Below are positions 10,347-20,288 of a DNA stretch of 64,000 nucleotides, piece by piece. Location of the stretch: assembly GCA_963169325.1 (NCBI GenBank), contig CAUJEY010000132.1, positions 1-64,000 of the forward strand, written 5' to 3'. The stretch comes from Bacteroidota bacterium (GTDB taxonomy: Bacteria; Bacteroidota; Bacteroidia; Chitinophagales; Saprospiraceae). Each line of letters begins with the position of its first letter. The stretch's first letter is position 1. The position numbers and the translations under genes were made by a program. A model generated the notes under the pieces. It was not told the DNA's origin, searched no databases, and saw only the letters and a program-made list of their open reading frames with translations.

Positions 10347-11597
10347 TTAGAAGTCGTTGATCGACCGGCCCAGGAAGGTCAGTATACAGCGGAACCCGAC
10401 ATAGCACTTGGTAGTATCCTGGTATTCCCAGGAACGGGTGCTGGTTTGCAGGAAGAACGCTACGTCCTTCCACGAACCGCCACGAATCACTTTACGTTTT
10501 GCCGTTTGTGGGTCGTCCTCTTTGGCATCGTACCGGATGTCCGGATTCAAATCATGCATAAAGGAGTAGGCATTTTCGTAATAAGCCGTTTCGGTCCACT
10601 CGGCCACGTTACCGGCCATACAGTACAGTCCGTAATCATTCGGGTAGTAACCGTCAGCTTTTACGGTGTAGAGACCGCCGTCTTCGGGGTAGTTACCACG
10701 TCCTGGCTTGAAGTTGGCCAACAGACAACCTTTGGCATTACGTGTGTAGTAAGCGCCCCAGGGATAAGGAGATTCTTCGCGTCCACCGCGAGCGGCGTAT
10801 TCCCATTCGTGCTCGGTCGGCAAACGGAAGTCTTCCGTAGTGATGTTATCTCCGGCGTACATATCCCAGATTTTGCCGCGCCAGTAGCAGAATGACTTGG
10901 CCATTTTCCAGTTTATGCCAACGACAGGATAGTCGTCGAATGCCGGGTGCCAGAAGTAGTTCCGGGTCATCGGCTCATTGTAGGAATAGGCGTAGTCGCG
11001 TACCCAGCAAAGTGTGTCCGGGTAAATTTTGATCTTTTCCTTGTGAATGAAACTGGTACGGTTGCTGTTGCGCTCATGTGCCGCGCGCTGCCAGTCGTAC
11101 CATTGGAATTCGAATACGAATTTGCTGACGTCCAGCTCTTTACGGCCGGAAAAACGCTCATTGCCCTGATAGTACAGGTCTTGCAGTTCATCGGCGCTTT
11201 CTTCCCAGTCGACTTCTTCTTCCCAGTCGATCAACTGTTTGTCGGCGTCGCCCGCGTCATCCTCCAGAAAGTGCTGAAGGGTTTCGTGTGCAAGAGAATC
11301 GCGCACCCAGTCAACAAACTGGCGATACTCGTTGTTGGTAATTTCGGTTTCGTCCATAAAGAATCCCTGAATAGAGATGGACTTTGGACGGGAAACCATT
11401 TGTTTGCTTAGGTCCTCGTCGCCAACACCGACGTGAAGCGTTCCGGAAGGTACGTACACCATACCGTAAGGATTGATGCCCTTCCATTTTGGGCGGCCAA
11501 GTACTCCAACCAAGTCACCGGTTTGTTTCCGGCCACATGAAGCGGCAAAGGCCGCCAAAAAGAGTAAAAGCAGGAGAGAATTTTGTAATTTTTTCAT
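10347..11597 (-). CDS. gldK: T9SS lipoprotein GldK/PorK (SUMF1/FGE fold)
   Basis: Lipobox AASCG; FGE-like GMVYVPSGTLHVG, RLPTEHEWEYAARGG, VIRGGSW. Confidence 0.95.
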   Translation of the reverse strand: MKKLQNSLLLLLFLAAFAASCGRKQTGDLVGVLGRPKWKGINPYGMVYVPSGTLHVGVGDEDLSKQMVSRPKSISIQGFFMDETEITNNEYRQFVDWVRDSLAHETLQHFLEDDAGDADKQLIDWEEEVDWEESADELQDLYYQGNERFSGRKELDVSKFVFEFQWYDWQRAAHERNSNRTSFIHKEKIKIYPDTLCWVRDYAYSYNEPMTRNYFWHPAFDDYPVVGINWKMAKSFCYWRGKIWDMYAGDNITTEDFRLPTEHEWEYAARGGREESPYPWGAYYTRNAKGCLLANFKPGRGNYPEDGGLYTVKADGYYPNDYGLYCMAGNVAEWTETAYYENAYSFMHDLNPDIRYDAKEDDPQTAKRKVIRGGSWKDVAFFLQTSTRSWEYQDTTKCYVGFRCILTFLGRSINDF

Positions 11598-11874
11598 GTT
11601 AACACCCGTGTTTTCCTACTTAATTGTTCGGTTTGGAAAAAGTGGTCGTAAAGATAGAGGATTAAATTCGATGCAAATAAACAATCCCAAACAAAATTGG
11701 TCGGGCCCGCTTTTTTACCGGCGGAAGCAGCAGCAACCAAACGGAGTTTTAACATTTACTGGTATGCAGGCCGAATTTTTTTTCGCCGTTTCACCGGCGA
11801 GCAAAAAATTGCCCTGTTTGCATAAATGTTAATGTTAGCGCTGAGGCCAATTTAGACAGAGTTACATACTGTTT

Positions 11875-12855
11875 TCAAAAAAATCTGGGATTGTAAATAA
11901 CGGGCGGGAGTTTTCCCGCGCCGACAGGTTTGTTGAGTTCATACCGGAGCAACAATTCGTGGCTGCCGCGGTTGGATGCTTGCAGGGCTGATAAGGGAAT
12001 ATCGAAAGAATAAGCTAATGTAGTTCGTTCGTTCAACCGCAAACCGCCGAGTAAAACCATGGCATCACGGGCAGAAGAACTAAAGCCCCTAAACGAAGCG
12101 CCCGCAAAAATATTCTCTTTCCAGCGAATTATGGAAGAAATTTCAGCTTGTGTCTCTTTTAAGTCACTTTTAACTAAAATGCCCGGTTTAACCGCCAGGT
12201 TTTGACCTACGGAGAACTGATAGCTGGCTGCCCCTACATAATGCCGTACCGGTTGCAACCGAAAGGTGCCATTGTCGCTGGCTTCCAATACTGGGGCAAA
12301 AACGGGTTGTGTGGCCACACCCAAACTAAATTCGTTCAGCTGGAGATATACTCCGGCTTCCACTACTGGGGTGCCGGCGACCACCTTGCCTTCCGGCAAA
12401 AAGGGATCATCGTGTTGAAAAACGCCGCTGGGCTCATAAATACCATCAGGCGCCCGTAATTTGGTACCATCGAGTGCGTATTGCAAGTAACCGCCGCTCA
12501 CCCCGACGGATAGCACTGCATTCCTGCCCAATTCGCGGTGAAAGCTATACGTTAAGACCGCCTGGGTACTGCGATGCGCGCCGATGATGTCATTTTCCAC
12601 CCGCATTCCCACGCCACTGCTGATCATGTACAATGGCAGGTGCATATTGAGGTGTTGGGTTTCGGGGGCGCCCTTCAGGTTGGACCATTGCTGCCTGTAC
12701 ACACCGGTTGCCACCAACGAGTTGTCCATACCGGCATAAGCCGGGTTATAGGCATAAGGGTTGAGCAGGTATAGGCTGTATTGCGGCGCTTGTTGGGCGG
12801 GCAACAACGCGACTACTGCCATTATAAATAATATAGGTGTAAACAGTTTTCTCAT
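11875..12855 (-). CDS. PorP/SprF family T9SS membrane protein
   Basis: QAPQYSLYLLNPYAYNPAYAG...YRQQWSNLKGAPETQHLNMHLPL; start trimmed to the signal peptide (ORF track extends to 12957). Confidence 0.93.
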   Translation of the reverse strand: MRKLFTPILFIMAVVALLPAQQAPQYSLYLLNPYAYNPAYAGMDNSLVATGVYRQQWSNLKGAPETQHLNMHLPLYMISSGVGMRVENDIIGAHRSTQAVLTYSFHRELGRNAVLSVGVSGGYLQYALDGTKLRAPDGIYEPSGVFQHDDPFLPEGKVVAGTPVVEAGVYLQLNEFSLGVATQPVFAPVLEASDNGTFRLQPVRHYVGAASYQFSVGQNLAVKPGILVKSDLKETQAEISSIIRWKENIFAGASFRGFSSSARDAMVLLGGLRLNERTTLAYSFDIPLSALQASNRGSHELLLRYELNKPVGAGKLPPVIYNPRFF

Positions 12856-12878
12856 GTCAGAACAGTTTAACCTGTTGT

Positions 12879-14972
12879 TTAATATCGGCCGGTTTCGGCC
12901 AACTGGTAAAATTCGGCAAGGGTTTGCACCGGTTTTTGGCAGGCATAATTTCGGCAAACGTAAATGAGCGCATCCGCATCACCGGGTTTGCCCGCTAACA
13001 ACGGATTATGCTCCAATGCCTCTTTGCCGGCAGCAATCACATTGTTCGGTAGAAACCGGCGTTGAAGCATCAGCGCTTTGTCCACTGCGTTATCGCCAAC
13101 CACCGCAATTTCGAGAAACGGATGTACCTCATGGAGTATTGCCATAGCCCATCGTTCGAAGGAGAGTGGGTAACGTTCTACCGGCTCTTTCAGGGTCAGC
13201 AACATTTGTGCAGCCATATCCCGCCATTCCTGCCGGTCGAGTAACAACCCCAGACGCTGCAAATTGTGCACCATGGTACTATTACCCGAAGGAGTGGCGT
13301 TGTCGTACAAGTCTTTTTTTCGCAGGATAATATCGGACTGGCCGGCTGCGGTAAAATAGAACATGCCCGATTTGACGTCGTGAAAGTAACTCAAAACCTG
13401 CTCCGTGTATTTTTCTGCCAGTGTTAAATACTTCGAATTGAATGTTATTTGCCAAATGTCTAAAAATGCGGCAATTAAAAAGGCATAATCATCCAGTACG
13501 GCTGCATATTGGGCGCGGTCGTCTTTCCAGGTGTGCAATAACCCGTCGTTTTCTTTCGAGACAAATTTTTCCAACAAAAACGCCATGTTCTGCACGGCCA
13601 TATCGCGGTATTCCGGGTTGCCCAGCGCCGTGTAGGCCGATGTATATGCGGAACACATCAGCGCATTCCAGCCCAACAGCACCTTGTTATCGAGCGCCGG
13701 AGATATCCGTTTGTTCCGTTCTGCCAGGAGTTTTGCCCGGCAGTCGTCCAATTTCGCTTTTAGTTGCGCCTGATCGGTATTATTCATCCGGGCAATTGCC
13801 CCGGGAAACTGCAAACGCCGCAAGATATTTTTGTGCTCCCAATTGCCGGCTTCTGTGACGTCGTAGTAAGTGCAGAAAAGCGCAGCGTCGTCGCCCAGTA
13901 TTTTTTCTACCTCGGCCTTATCCCACACATAAAACTTACCTTCCTCCCCTTCCGAATCGGCATCCAGGGCTGAATAAAACCCAACTTGCGGGTGGGTCAT
14001 CTCGCGGGAAATCCAGGCCAGGGTTTCTTCAATCGTTTGCCGGTACAAATCGGCGCGTTGTTCACCGGCCGGTCCGTGGCTTTCGGTTTGGAGTAGTTTG
14101 TATGCCTCTGCGAGCACAGTGACCAGCAAGGCATTGTCGTACAGCATTTTTTCGAAGTGTGGCGCCAGCCATTCACGATCTGTGGCATAACGCGCAAATC
14201 CGCCGCCGAGCTGATCATAAATACCGCCCATCGCCATTTTTTCGAGCGATAAAAGCGCGTGTTCCAGCGCCTCTGTGTTGCCGGAAATTCTGTAGTAATG
14301 GAGCAGAAAATGGATAGCCATGGTGGAAGGAAACTTGGGCGCTCCGCCAAAGCCGCCTTCCACGCGGTCGAACCGCTCGCGCATCTGGTAAAAAATATTT
14401 TCCAAAAGTGCGGGCGTAAACGGCGATTCTGTTGCCTGCGCTGCGGAGAACTCCGGTTTCTGAAGAAACACGTCGTCGTTTTGCCGAATATGGCCCAACA
14501 GTTTTTCGGCCTGCTCCAAGGCTTTTTCCCGCTGCGTTTCCCAAATATTGGCTAAGTGTTGCAACACCTGCAACCAGGAAGGCCGGTTGTGGGCAGGTCG
14601 CGGCGGGTAATAGGTGCCGGCATAAAAGGGTTTGCCATCCGGCGTTAAGAAACAATTTAGCGGCCACCCGCCGCTGCCGGTCAGTATTTGGCAGGCTTCC
14701 ATATAAATGGCATCCACATCGGGGCGTTCCTCGCGATCCACCTTTATATTAATGTAGTGTTCGTTCATGAAGGCTGCTATGTCCGGGTTCTCAAATGACT
14801 CCCGTTCCATGACATGGCACCAATGACAGGTGGAATAACCGATGCTAACCAGAATAGGCTTGTTCTCTGCGCGGGCACGCTCAAAAGCTTCCGGCTTCCA
14901 GGCGTACCAATCCACCGGATTGTGCGCGTGTTGCAGGAGGTATGGGGAGGTTTCGTGCTGAAGGTGGTTCAT
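12879..14972 (-). CDS. Thioredoxin-domain protein, DUF255/YyaL (spermatogenesis-associated protein 20) family
   Basis: [32 protein letters not shown]. Confidence 0.94.
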   Translation of the reverse strand: MNHLQHETSPYLLQHAHNPVDWYAWKPEAFERARAENKPILVSIGYSTCHWCHVMERESFENPDIAAFMNEHYINIKVDREERPDVDAIYMEACQILTGSGGWPLNCFLTPDGKPFYAGTYYPPRPAHNRPSWLQVLQHLANIWETQREKALEQAEKLLGHIRQNDDVFLQKPEFSAAQATESPFTPALLENIFYQMRERFDRVEGGFGGAPKFPSTMAIHFLLHYYRISGNTEALEHALLSLEKMAMGGIYDQLGGGFARYATDREWLAPHFEKMLYDNALLVTVLAEAYKLLQTESHGPAGEQRADLYRQTIEETLAWISREMTHPQVGFYSALDADSEGEEGKFYVWDKAEVEKILGDDAALFCTYYDVTEAGNWEHKNILRRLQFPGAIARMNNTDQAQLKAKLDDCRAKLLAERNKRISPALDNKVLLGWNALMCSAYTSAYTALGNPEYRDMAVQNMAFLLEKFVSKENDGLLHTWKDDRAQYAAVLDDYAFLIAAFLDIWQITFNSKYLTLAEKYTEQVLSYFHDVKSGMFYFTAAGQSDIILRKKDLYDNATPSGNSTMVHNLQRLGLLLDRQEWRDMAAQMLLTLKEPVERYPLSFERWAMAILHEVHPFLEIAVVGDNAVDKALMLQRRFLPNNVIAAGKEALEHNPLLAGKPGDADALIYVCRNYACQKPVQTLAEFYQLAETGRY

Positions 14973-14982
14973 TTTGTGTTTT

Positions 14983-15115
14983 AGTGTTTTAGTGTTTTGG
15001 TGCCTTAGTGTTTTGGTGTTTTAGTTCCTCAGTGTTTAATACCCAACAGGTGCCCGACTAAAACACTGAGGAACTAAAACACCAAAACACTAAGGCACCA
15101 AAACACTAAAACACT
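14983..15115. repeat. Inverted repeat of 8-mer word array (AAAACACT/AAAACACC family)
   Basis: ~56-bp near-identical arms separated by ~20 nt, fills the mscS-DUF255 intergenic region. Confidence 0.92.
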
Positions 15116-15120
15116 CAACG

Positions 15121-16032
15121 TCACGCATGCCCCGGAAAATCGTCCGGCAGTTCCGGTATTTGGTCCACAAATTTTTCGCGGCCGCTGATGAGTTCAACCA
15201 GGCGGCGGACCGTTTTCCGACGGATGGCGCGTTCCAGCTCTTTGTTGGGTTCTTTCAGGATGTATTGAAATTTCATGGTGACGCTACCCCGGTTTACTTC
15301 GGCTACGCGGAGGTAATAACTGTTCTCTTTGATCAGGTCTTCAAAGGGTTTGAGGGTTTGGATCAGATTTTGTTCCAGTTCCTCCACGGTAACGAGGTAT
15401 TTCAGGTCGATTTCAAAATCGATGCTGGTGCGTTTGACATCGCGTTTGGTGTAATTGACGATATCGGTCAACATCACCACATTGTTAGGGATATAGATGA
15501 CATCGTCGTCGTCGTTCACGATGTGAATATTTTGCAGGGTAATATCTACAATTTTGCCGCGATGCTGGCCGATACGCACATTGTCGCCGATACTAAGTTC
15601 GCCGGAGAAAGTGATGATCATACCGTTGATCACGTTGGCAATGTAGTCCTTGGTAAGCAATACCAGGCCGGCGAAAATAATGGACAGCGAGGTCAGTACC
15701 GCCCGCACCTCAATCCGGAACAACGACAACAAGCCCAAGGCCAGGCCGACTACCAGAACGATGGAGTAGATTTGGCCGATGCCTACAATAAAATTGTCTT
15801 CGCCGCGGATTCTGTTGCGCCGGCGGTAAAACCAAACGATCGAAAACTGCACAAAATCGAGGACGATCAGAAAGATGCCGATTCCGGCAATCACATCGGC
15901 GTAGTACTGCATCGAGCTGCGGTACCGGTATTTCATTCCTGCAATCAACGGCGAAATATCCAACTCGCCCACATACAGTAGGATAAGCAGGACAAGGACG
16001 ACGGCTTTTACCGCGAGAATGAAATATTTCAT
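15121..16032 (-). CDS. MscS family mechanosensitive ion channel
   Basis: N-terminal TM helices then GDNVRIGQHRGKIVDITLQNIHI...YIPNNVVM. Confidence 0.9.
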   Translation of the reverse strand: MKYFILAVKAVVLVLLILLYVGELDISPLIAGMKYRYRSSMQYYADVIAGIGIFLIVLDFVQFSIVWFYRRRNRIRGEDNFIVGIGQIYSIVLVVGLALGLLSLFRIEVRAVLTSLSIIFAGLVLLTKDYIANVINGMIITFSGELSIGDNVRIGQHRGKIVDITLQNIHIVNDDDDVIYIPNNVVMLTDIVNYTKRDVKRTSIDFEIDLKYLVTVEELEQNLIQTLKPFEDLIKENSYYLRVAEVNRGSVTMKFQYILKEPNKELERAIRRKTVRRLVELISGREKFVDQIPELPDDFPGHA

Positions 16033-16072
16033 GCGCCGGACAGAGATTATTTAGGGGTATAAGAAAAGGTTA

Positions 16073-16138
16073 ATCAGTGGTCAGTTACCTGGCGGCACGA
16101 AGTAGAAATACCGGTTCGGTTTCTTTCTGACCACTGAT
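16073..16138. repeat. Inverted repeat ATCAGTGGTCAG / CTGACCACTGAT in the ald-mscS gap
   Basis: 12-bp perfect arms, ~42-nt spacer. Confidence 0.8.
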
Positions 16139-16145
16139 CATGCTT

Positions 16146-17267
16146 TTATTCTGTTGCCAAAACGGCTTCCAATTTGTCGAAAGGCAGGTTGAAAGCTTCG
16201 GCCACACCTTGGTACACGATTTTGCCTTTTACAACATTCAGACCCAGTTTCAGTTCGTTATTTTCGGCACAAGCCCTTTGCCAACCCTTGTTAGCCAACT
16301 GCAAAGCATAAGGCAGGGTGGCGTTTGTGAGGGCCACCGTAGAAGTAAACGGCACGGCGCCCGGCATATTGGCTACGCAATAGTGTACAACATCTTCAAT
16401 GATGTAAATGGGATTGTCGTGGGTCGTCGGCTTGGTCGTCTCGATACATCCGCCCTGATCCACGGCAACGTCGACAATGACGGTACCGGGACGCATCAGT
16501 TTCAGCATATCGCGGGTAATCAGTTTCGGCGCCTTGGCGCCCGGGATGAGCACGGCGCCTATGATCAGGTCGTGCGTTTTCACCAGCCGGCGAATATTGT
16601 ACTCGTTGGAGTACATGGTGATCACGTTTGCCGGCATGATGTCGCTCAAGTACCGGAGGCGGTTGAGGCTCACGTCGAGGATGGTCACCTGGGCGCCGAG
16701 TCCGGCGGCCATTTTGGCGGCCTGGGTACCTACGATACCACCGCCGATCACCAGTACTTTACCCGGCTCCACACCCGGCACGCCGCCCAGCAACACGCCG
16801 CGGCCTTTTACCGGCTTTTCCAGGAATTTGGCGCCTTCATGCACCGCCATACGTCCGGCTACTTCCGACATTGGAATGAGCAAGGGCAACTGACGGTCGG
16901 GCGTTTCCACCGTTTCGTAGGCTAAGCATATCGCCCCGCTTTTTATCATGGCGTGCGTCAGTTCTTCACTGGAAGCAAAGTGAAAATAAGTGAAGATCAA
17001 CTGATTCGGCCGGCAACGGGGATATTCCTCCGCAATCGGCTCTTTCACTTTCATGATCATTTCGGCGATTGCCCAGACTTCGTCGGCGGTCATCAAAATT
17101 TTTGCGCCGGCCTCCAGGTAGTCGTTGTCGTCGAATCCGCTGCCTACACCGGCCGTGGTTTCCACATACACGGCATGACCGCGTTTGGTCAGTTCCAGGG
17201 CGCCTGCCGGGGTAAGCGCTACGCGGTTCTCATTCGTTTTTATTTCTTTTGGTACGCCAATAATCAT
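16146..17267 (-). CDS. ald: Alanine dehydrogenase
   Basis: MIIGVPKEIKTNENRVALTPAGA; start trimmed from 17396. Confidence 0.93.
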   Translation of the reverse strand: MIIGVPKEIKTNENRVALTPAGALELTKRGHAVYVETTAGVGSGFDDNDYLEAGAKILMTADEVWAIAEMIMKVKEPIAEEYPRCRPNQLIFTYFHFASSEELTHAMIKSGAICLAYETVETPDRQLPLLIPMSEVAGRMAVHEGAKFLEKPVKGRGVLLGGVPGVEPGKVLVIGGGIVGTQAAKMAAGLGAQVTILDVSLNRLRYLSDIMPANVITMYSNEYNIRRLVKTHDLIIGAVLIPGAKAPKLITRDMLKLMRPGTVIVDVAVDQGGCIETTKPTTHDNPIYIIEDVVHYCVANMPGAVPFTSTVALTNATLPYALQLANKGWQRACAENNELKLGLNVVKGKIVYQGVAEAFNLPFDKLEAVLATE

Positions 17268-17321
17268 CTGTATCGTTTTATTTTGGTTAGAAAAACTTTT
17301 CGAAGGGGCAAAAATAAAAAA

Positions 17322-17343
17322 AGCGCGTGACGTTTCACGCGCT
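17322..17343 (-). promoter_or_regulatory. Terminator/operator-like hairpin in the ald 5' region
   Basis: Minus strand AGCGCGTGA-AACG-TCACGCGCT followed by TTTTTTATTTTTG; overlaps a TAnnTTTG-like box (17309-17316). Confidence 0.55.
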
Positions 17344-17575
17344 CCGAATTTCTTCAATTCTGAAACAATACTTACACACGTATTAAGTATTTCCAAAATC
17401 GTGCCAGAGATGATTTTTTTTTATAATTTATGAAAAAAAATGATTGTCGTTTACCGCTTTAAGGTTAGAGCATGTTGAGGACTTTCTGCTGGAGGCAAAA
17501 ACGAGGGCAATACCTGCGGAACTTTTCAGCGTGCCAAATCCTTATACGGTCATTTTTCACCAAATTCTTTCCGTT

Positions 17576-18400
17576 ATGGATATACGTGTGCTTGAACGGC
17601 AATTTGAACGGATCGGGGCAAAACTGGAAGTACACCTGAATGAGCGTCTTCGAGCCGGGGTGGATTTTTCGCTCGATGTCCGGGAAGTAAAACGGGACGA
17701 AACGTTTATCCTCACCGTCGCTCGCCCGGCCCTGGAACAGGAACGGCTGCGTTTGCAGGTGGTAGACCTTCAGCCGGCGCTGCGCCACCTGTTGCTCCAC
17801 GCCGATGTGCGGGAAGGCAGCGCTGCCGGGAAGCAGAAGTTGCTCTGTGGCCACGACGAACGCCATTGGTTTGTTGCCGGCGCACGCGAGGCGAACGCCG
17901 TCAATGTGCGGCAAGCCATGGAGTCGCTCAAACCGGCGGGTGTCGTTGCGTCGCAGCTACGCAAGGGGGTACGGGCCAAAGACTGGCACCGCCGCCACAA
18001 CGAAGGATTTATCCGGCAGGGCGAATGGTTTTTTGTGCCGCGGCCTGACATTGGGGATAAAGCGGTAAAAAGCCTGTTGGTGCTGCGCAATGAACCGCTG
18101 CGCCGGGGAGGTGGCAAACCGCACTGGGTAGATTATCTCGTGCGTTTCGGTGGTGAAACGGTGTATGTCAGCCGGTTCTTCCCGAACGGCCTGTTGCAAG
18201 AAGAGTATGAAAAGCACCTGAAAGAGCATCCAGAAAGCCGGCGGGAACACTGGAATATCATGCGCCGGAACCCGGATGTGCTGATTAAAGGCCGTATTCG
18301 CCACCCCGACCATGCCACAATCACCCTGCCTTTCTGGCATCAGGTGTTGATGAGCACAGAAAGCGCCGCCCGCAATCCGTTTGTGGCGTTTCTCGATTAA
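17576..18400 (+). CDS. Conserved hypothetical protein
   Basis: Long ORF with coding character; start uncertain (ORF track uses TTG 17444; ATG at 17576). Confidence 0.65.
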   Translation: MDIRVLERQFERIGAKLEVHLNERLRAGVDFSLDVREVKRDETFILTVARPALEQERLRLQVVDLQPALRHLLLHADVREGSAAGKQKLLCGHDERHWFVAGAREANAVNVRQAMESLKPAGVVASQLRKGVRAKDWHRRHNEGFIRQGEWFFVPRPDIGDKAVKSLLVLRNEPLRRGGGKPHWVDYLVRFGGETVYVSRFFPNGLLQEEYEKHLKEHPESRREHWNIMRRNPDVLIKGRIRHPDHATITLPFWHQVLMSTESAARNPFVAFLD

Positions 18401-18440
18401 GCATCGTGTCGTCAATGGGGCTGTCTCTTCCGAGGCAGCC

Positions 18441-19271
18441 TCATTCATTTATAAAGATTGCCGAAGGAAAAGTTGGTATGATATTTTTCTCCCTTGCCAT
18501 TTCAAACATCGCCTCCACTGCTTTTCTCCCTTCCGGTCCCAGATCCGCCGTGAATTTCGTTACATACAGGTCGATATGTGCGCGCATTACCACATCTTCC
18601 ATCGCCTGGGCGTGTGCCCGTACAAAGGGCATGACCTCCGCAGGGTGATCGAAGGCGTATTCCACACTACGCCGCATGACGCGATTGACTTTTTGTTGCA
18701 CGTCGACCGGCAGGTCACGGCGCACCACGATACCACCCAGGGGTATCGGCAATCCGGTAGTCGTTTCCCAGTATTCCCCCAGATCGATCAGTTTGACCAA
18801 TCCTTTTTGCTGATAGGTAAAGCGGTTTTCATGGATGATTAGTCCGGCAACGGCATCGCCTCGCAGCACGGCGTCTTCTATGTCCGAGAACAAGGTTTCT
18901 ACCTTGTTTTGCGCCGACGGATAAGCGAGGCTGAGTAGAAAATTGGCGGTCGTCATCTTACCTGGAATGGCGATAGGGCCGGCATTGATTTTTTCGTCGC
19001 TCAACGGCTGCCGGGCTACCAGCAAAGGGCCGCAATTATTGCCCAGGGCACTGCCGGCATCCAGCAATGTGTAGCGATCCGTCAGGTGGGCAAAAGCGTG
19101 GTAACTCAGTTTGGTTACGTCAATATCGCCGGCAAAAGCCCGCCGGTTCAGGGCCTCCACGTCCTCCATAATTATTTCAAATTCAAGGCCTTCTGTATCA
19201 ACTTTGCCGTGAATCATGGCATCGAAGATGAAGGTGTCGTTGGGGCAGGGGGAAAAGCCGAGTGTGAGCAT
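18441..19271 (-). CDS. mqnD: 1,4-dihydroxy-6-naphthoate synthase (futalosine menaquinone pathway)
   Basis: MLTLGFSPCPNDTFIFDAM, DVTKLSYHAFAHL. Confidence 0.92.
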   Translation of the reverse strand: MLTLGFSPCPNDTFIFDAMIHGKVDTEGLEFEIIMEDVEALNRRAFAGDIDVTKLSYHAFAHLTDRYTLLDAGSALGNNCGPLLVARQPLSDEKINAGPIAIPGKMTTANFLLSLAYPSAQNKVETLFSDIEDAVLRGDAVAGLIIHENRFTYQQKGLVKLIDLGEYWETTTGLPIPLGGIVVRRDLPVDVQQKVNRVMRRSVEYAFDHPAEVMPFVRAHAQAMEDVVMRAHIDLYVTKFTADLGPEGRKAVEAMFEMAREKNIIPTFPSAIFINE

Positions 19272-19275
19272 ACTT

Positions 19276-19313
19276 TAAAGGTTTCTGGTTTGAAGGTTTC
19301 TGGTTTGAAGGTT
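19276..19313 (-). repeat. AACC-word array directly upstream of mqnD start
   Basis: Minus strand: aaaaccttcaaaccagaaaccttcaaaccagaaacctttaaagtATG. Confidence 0.88.
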
Positions 19314-19481
19314 TTACCAAAACAATTGATTGAGCAGAGGGTAAAGGTCCATCATTCCGGGTTGTTTAGAAAATCGAATTGCTCCGGTTAATAGGAGTGA
19401 AATAACCTTCCTGTCAACAAGGAGAAGTGCCTTTGTAAAGAATAGAACATCTTTGCGCTAATTCAGCATATTTATTGGGCA

Positions 19482-19520
19482 CTTCAAACCAGAAACCCTC
19501 AAACCAGAAACCTTCAAACC
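19482..19520 (+). repeat. AACC-word array directly upstream of the pseudouridine synthase start
   Basis: cttcaaaccagaaaccctcaaaccagaaaccttcaaacctatttATG. Confidence 0.88.
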
Positions 19521-19525
19521 TATTT

Positions 19526-20200
19526 ATGCCAAGCATTATTTACGAAGACAATCATTTGTTAGCCATAAACAAACCGGCCGGCTGGCTGGTTCAGGGCGAC
19601 CGAACCGGCGACCCGACGCTGACGGACTGGGGAAAGGCTTATTTAAAAGAAAAATACGCCAAACCCGGCGCCGTTTTTCTGCACCCGGTACACCGGATCG
19701 ACCGGCCGGTGAGCGGAGTCGTGCTGTTTGCCCGCACGGATAAGGCGCTGGGACGCCTGACTACCCTGTTTCGGGAGCGTAAGGTGACCAAAACTTACTT
19801 AGCCCTGGTTTTGCAAGCCCCCAAAATACCGGCCGGCGAACTCCGGCATTTTTTGCTCAAAGATGAACAACGCAACGTCGTGACGGCGCTCCCCCGCCCG
19901 ACCGGCGATGCCAAAGAAGCCATACTCCGGTATGAATATGTTGGAATGGCCGGCGCCTGCTATCTCCTGCACGTGTTTCCGCTGACAGGGCGGCCGCATC
20001 AGATCCGGGTGCAACTGGCGGCTATGGGCTGTCCGATTCTGGGGGATCTGAAATACGGCGCGCCGGAGCCCTTGCCGGATGCGTCAATCGGGTTGCACAG
20101 CGCTTCTCTGGCACTGGAACATCCTGTGAAGAAAGAACAATTGGAGATAAAAGCGCCGCCACCGGATGCTGCATGGTGGCGGGCAGTAATGCGACGATAA
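19526..20200 (+). CDS. RluA-family RNA pseudouridine synthase
   Basis: HPVHRIDRPVSGVVLFAR; GRPHQIRVQL. Confidence 0.92.
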   Translation: MPSIIYEDNHLLAINKPAGWLVQGDRTGDPTLTDWGKAYLKEKYAKPGAVFLHPVHRIDRPVSGVVLFARTDKALGRLTTLFRERKVTKTYLALVLQAPKIPAGELRHFLLKDEQRNVVTALPRPTGDAKEAILRYEYVGMAGACYLLHVFPLTGRPHQIRVQLAAMGCPILGDLKYGAPEPLPDASIGLHSASLALEHPVKKEQLEIKAPPPDAAWWRAVMRR

Positions 20201-20288
20201 AAAAAACCTCTCCGATGACTGACACCGGGAGGCTACGAAAACAATAAACAGCAGGATAATTCTTGTGATTAGTTGATCGGGTTGTTCG

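Noticed and set aside
15121-15981. 284-aa plus-strand ORF antisense to mscS
   Set aside because: Shadow ORF; the MscS gene on minus has clear family motifs.
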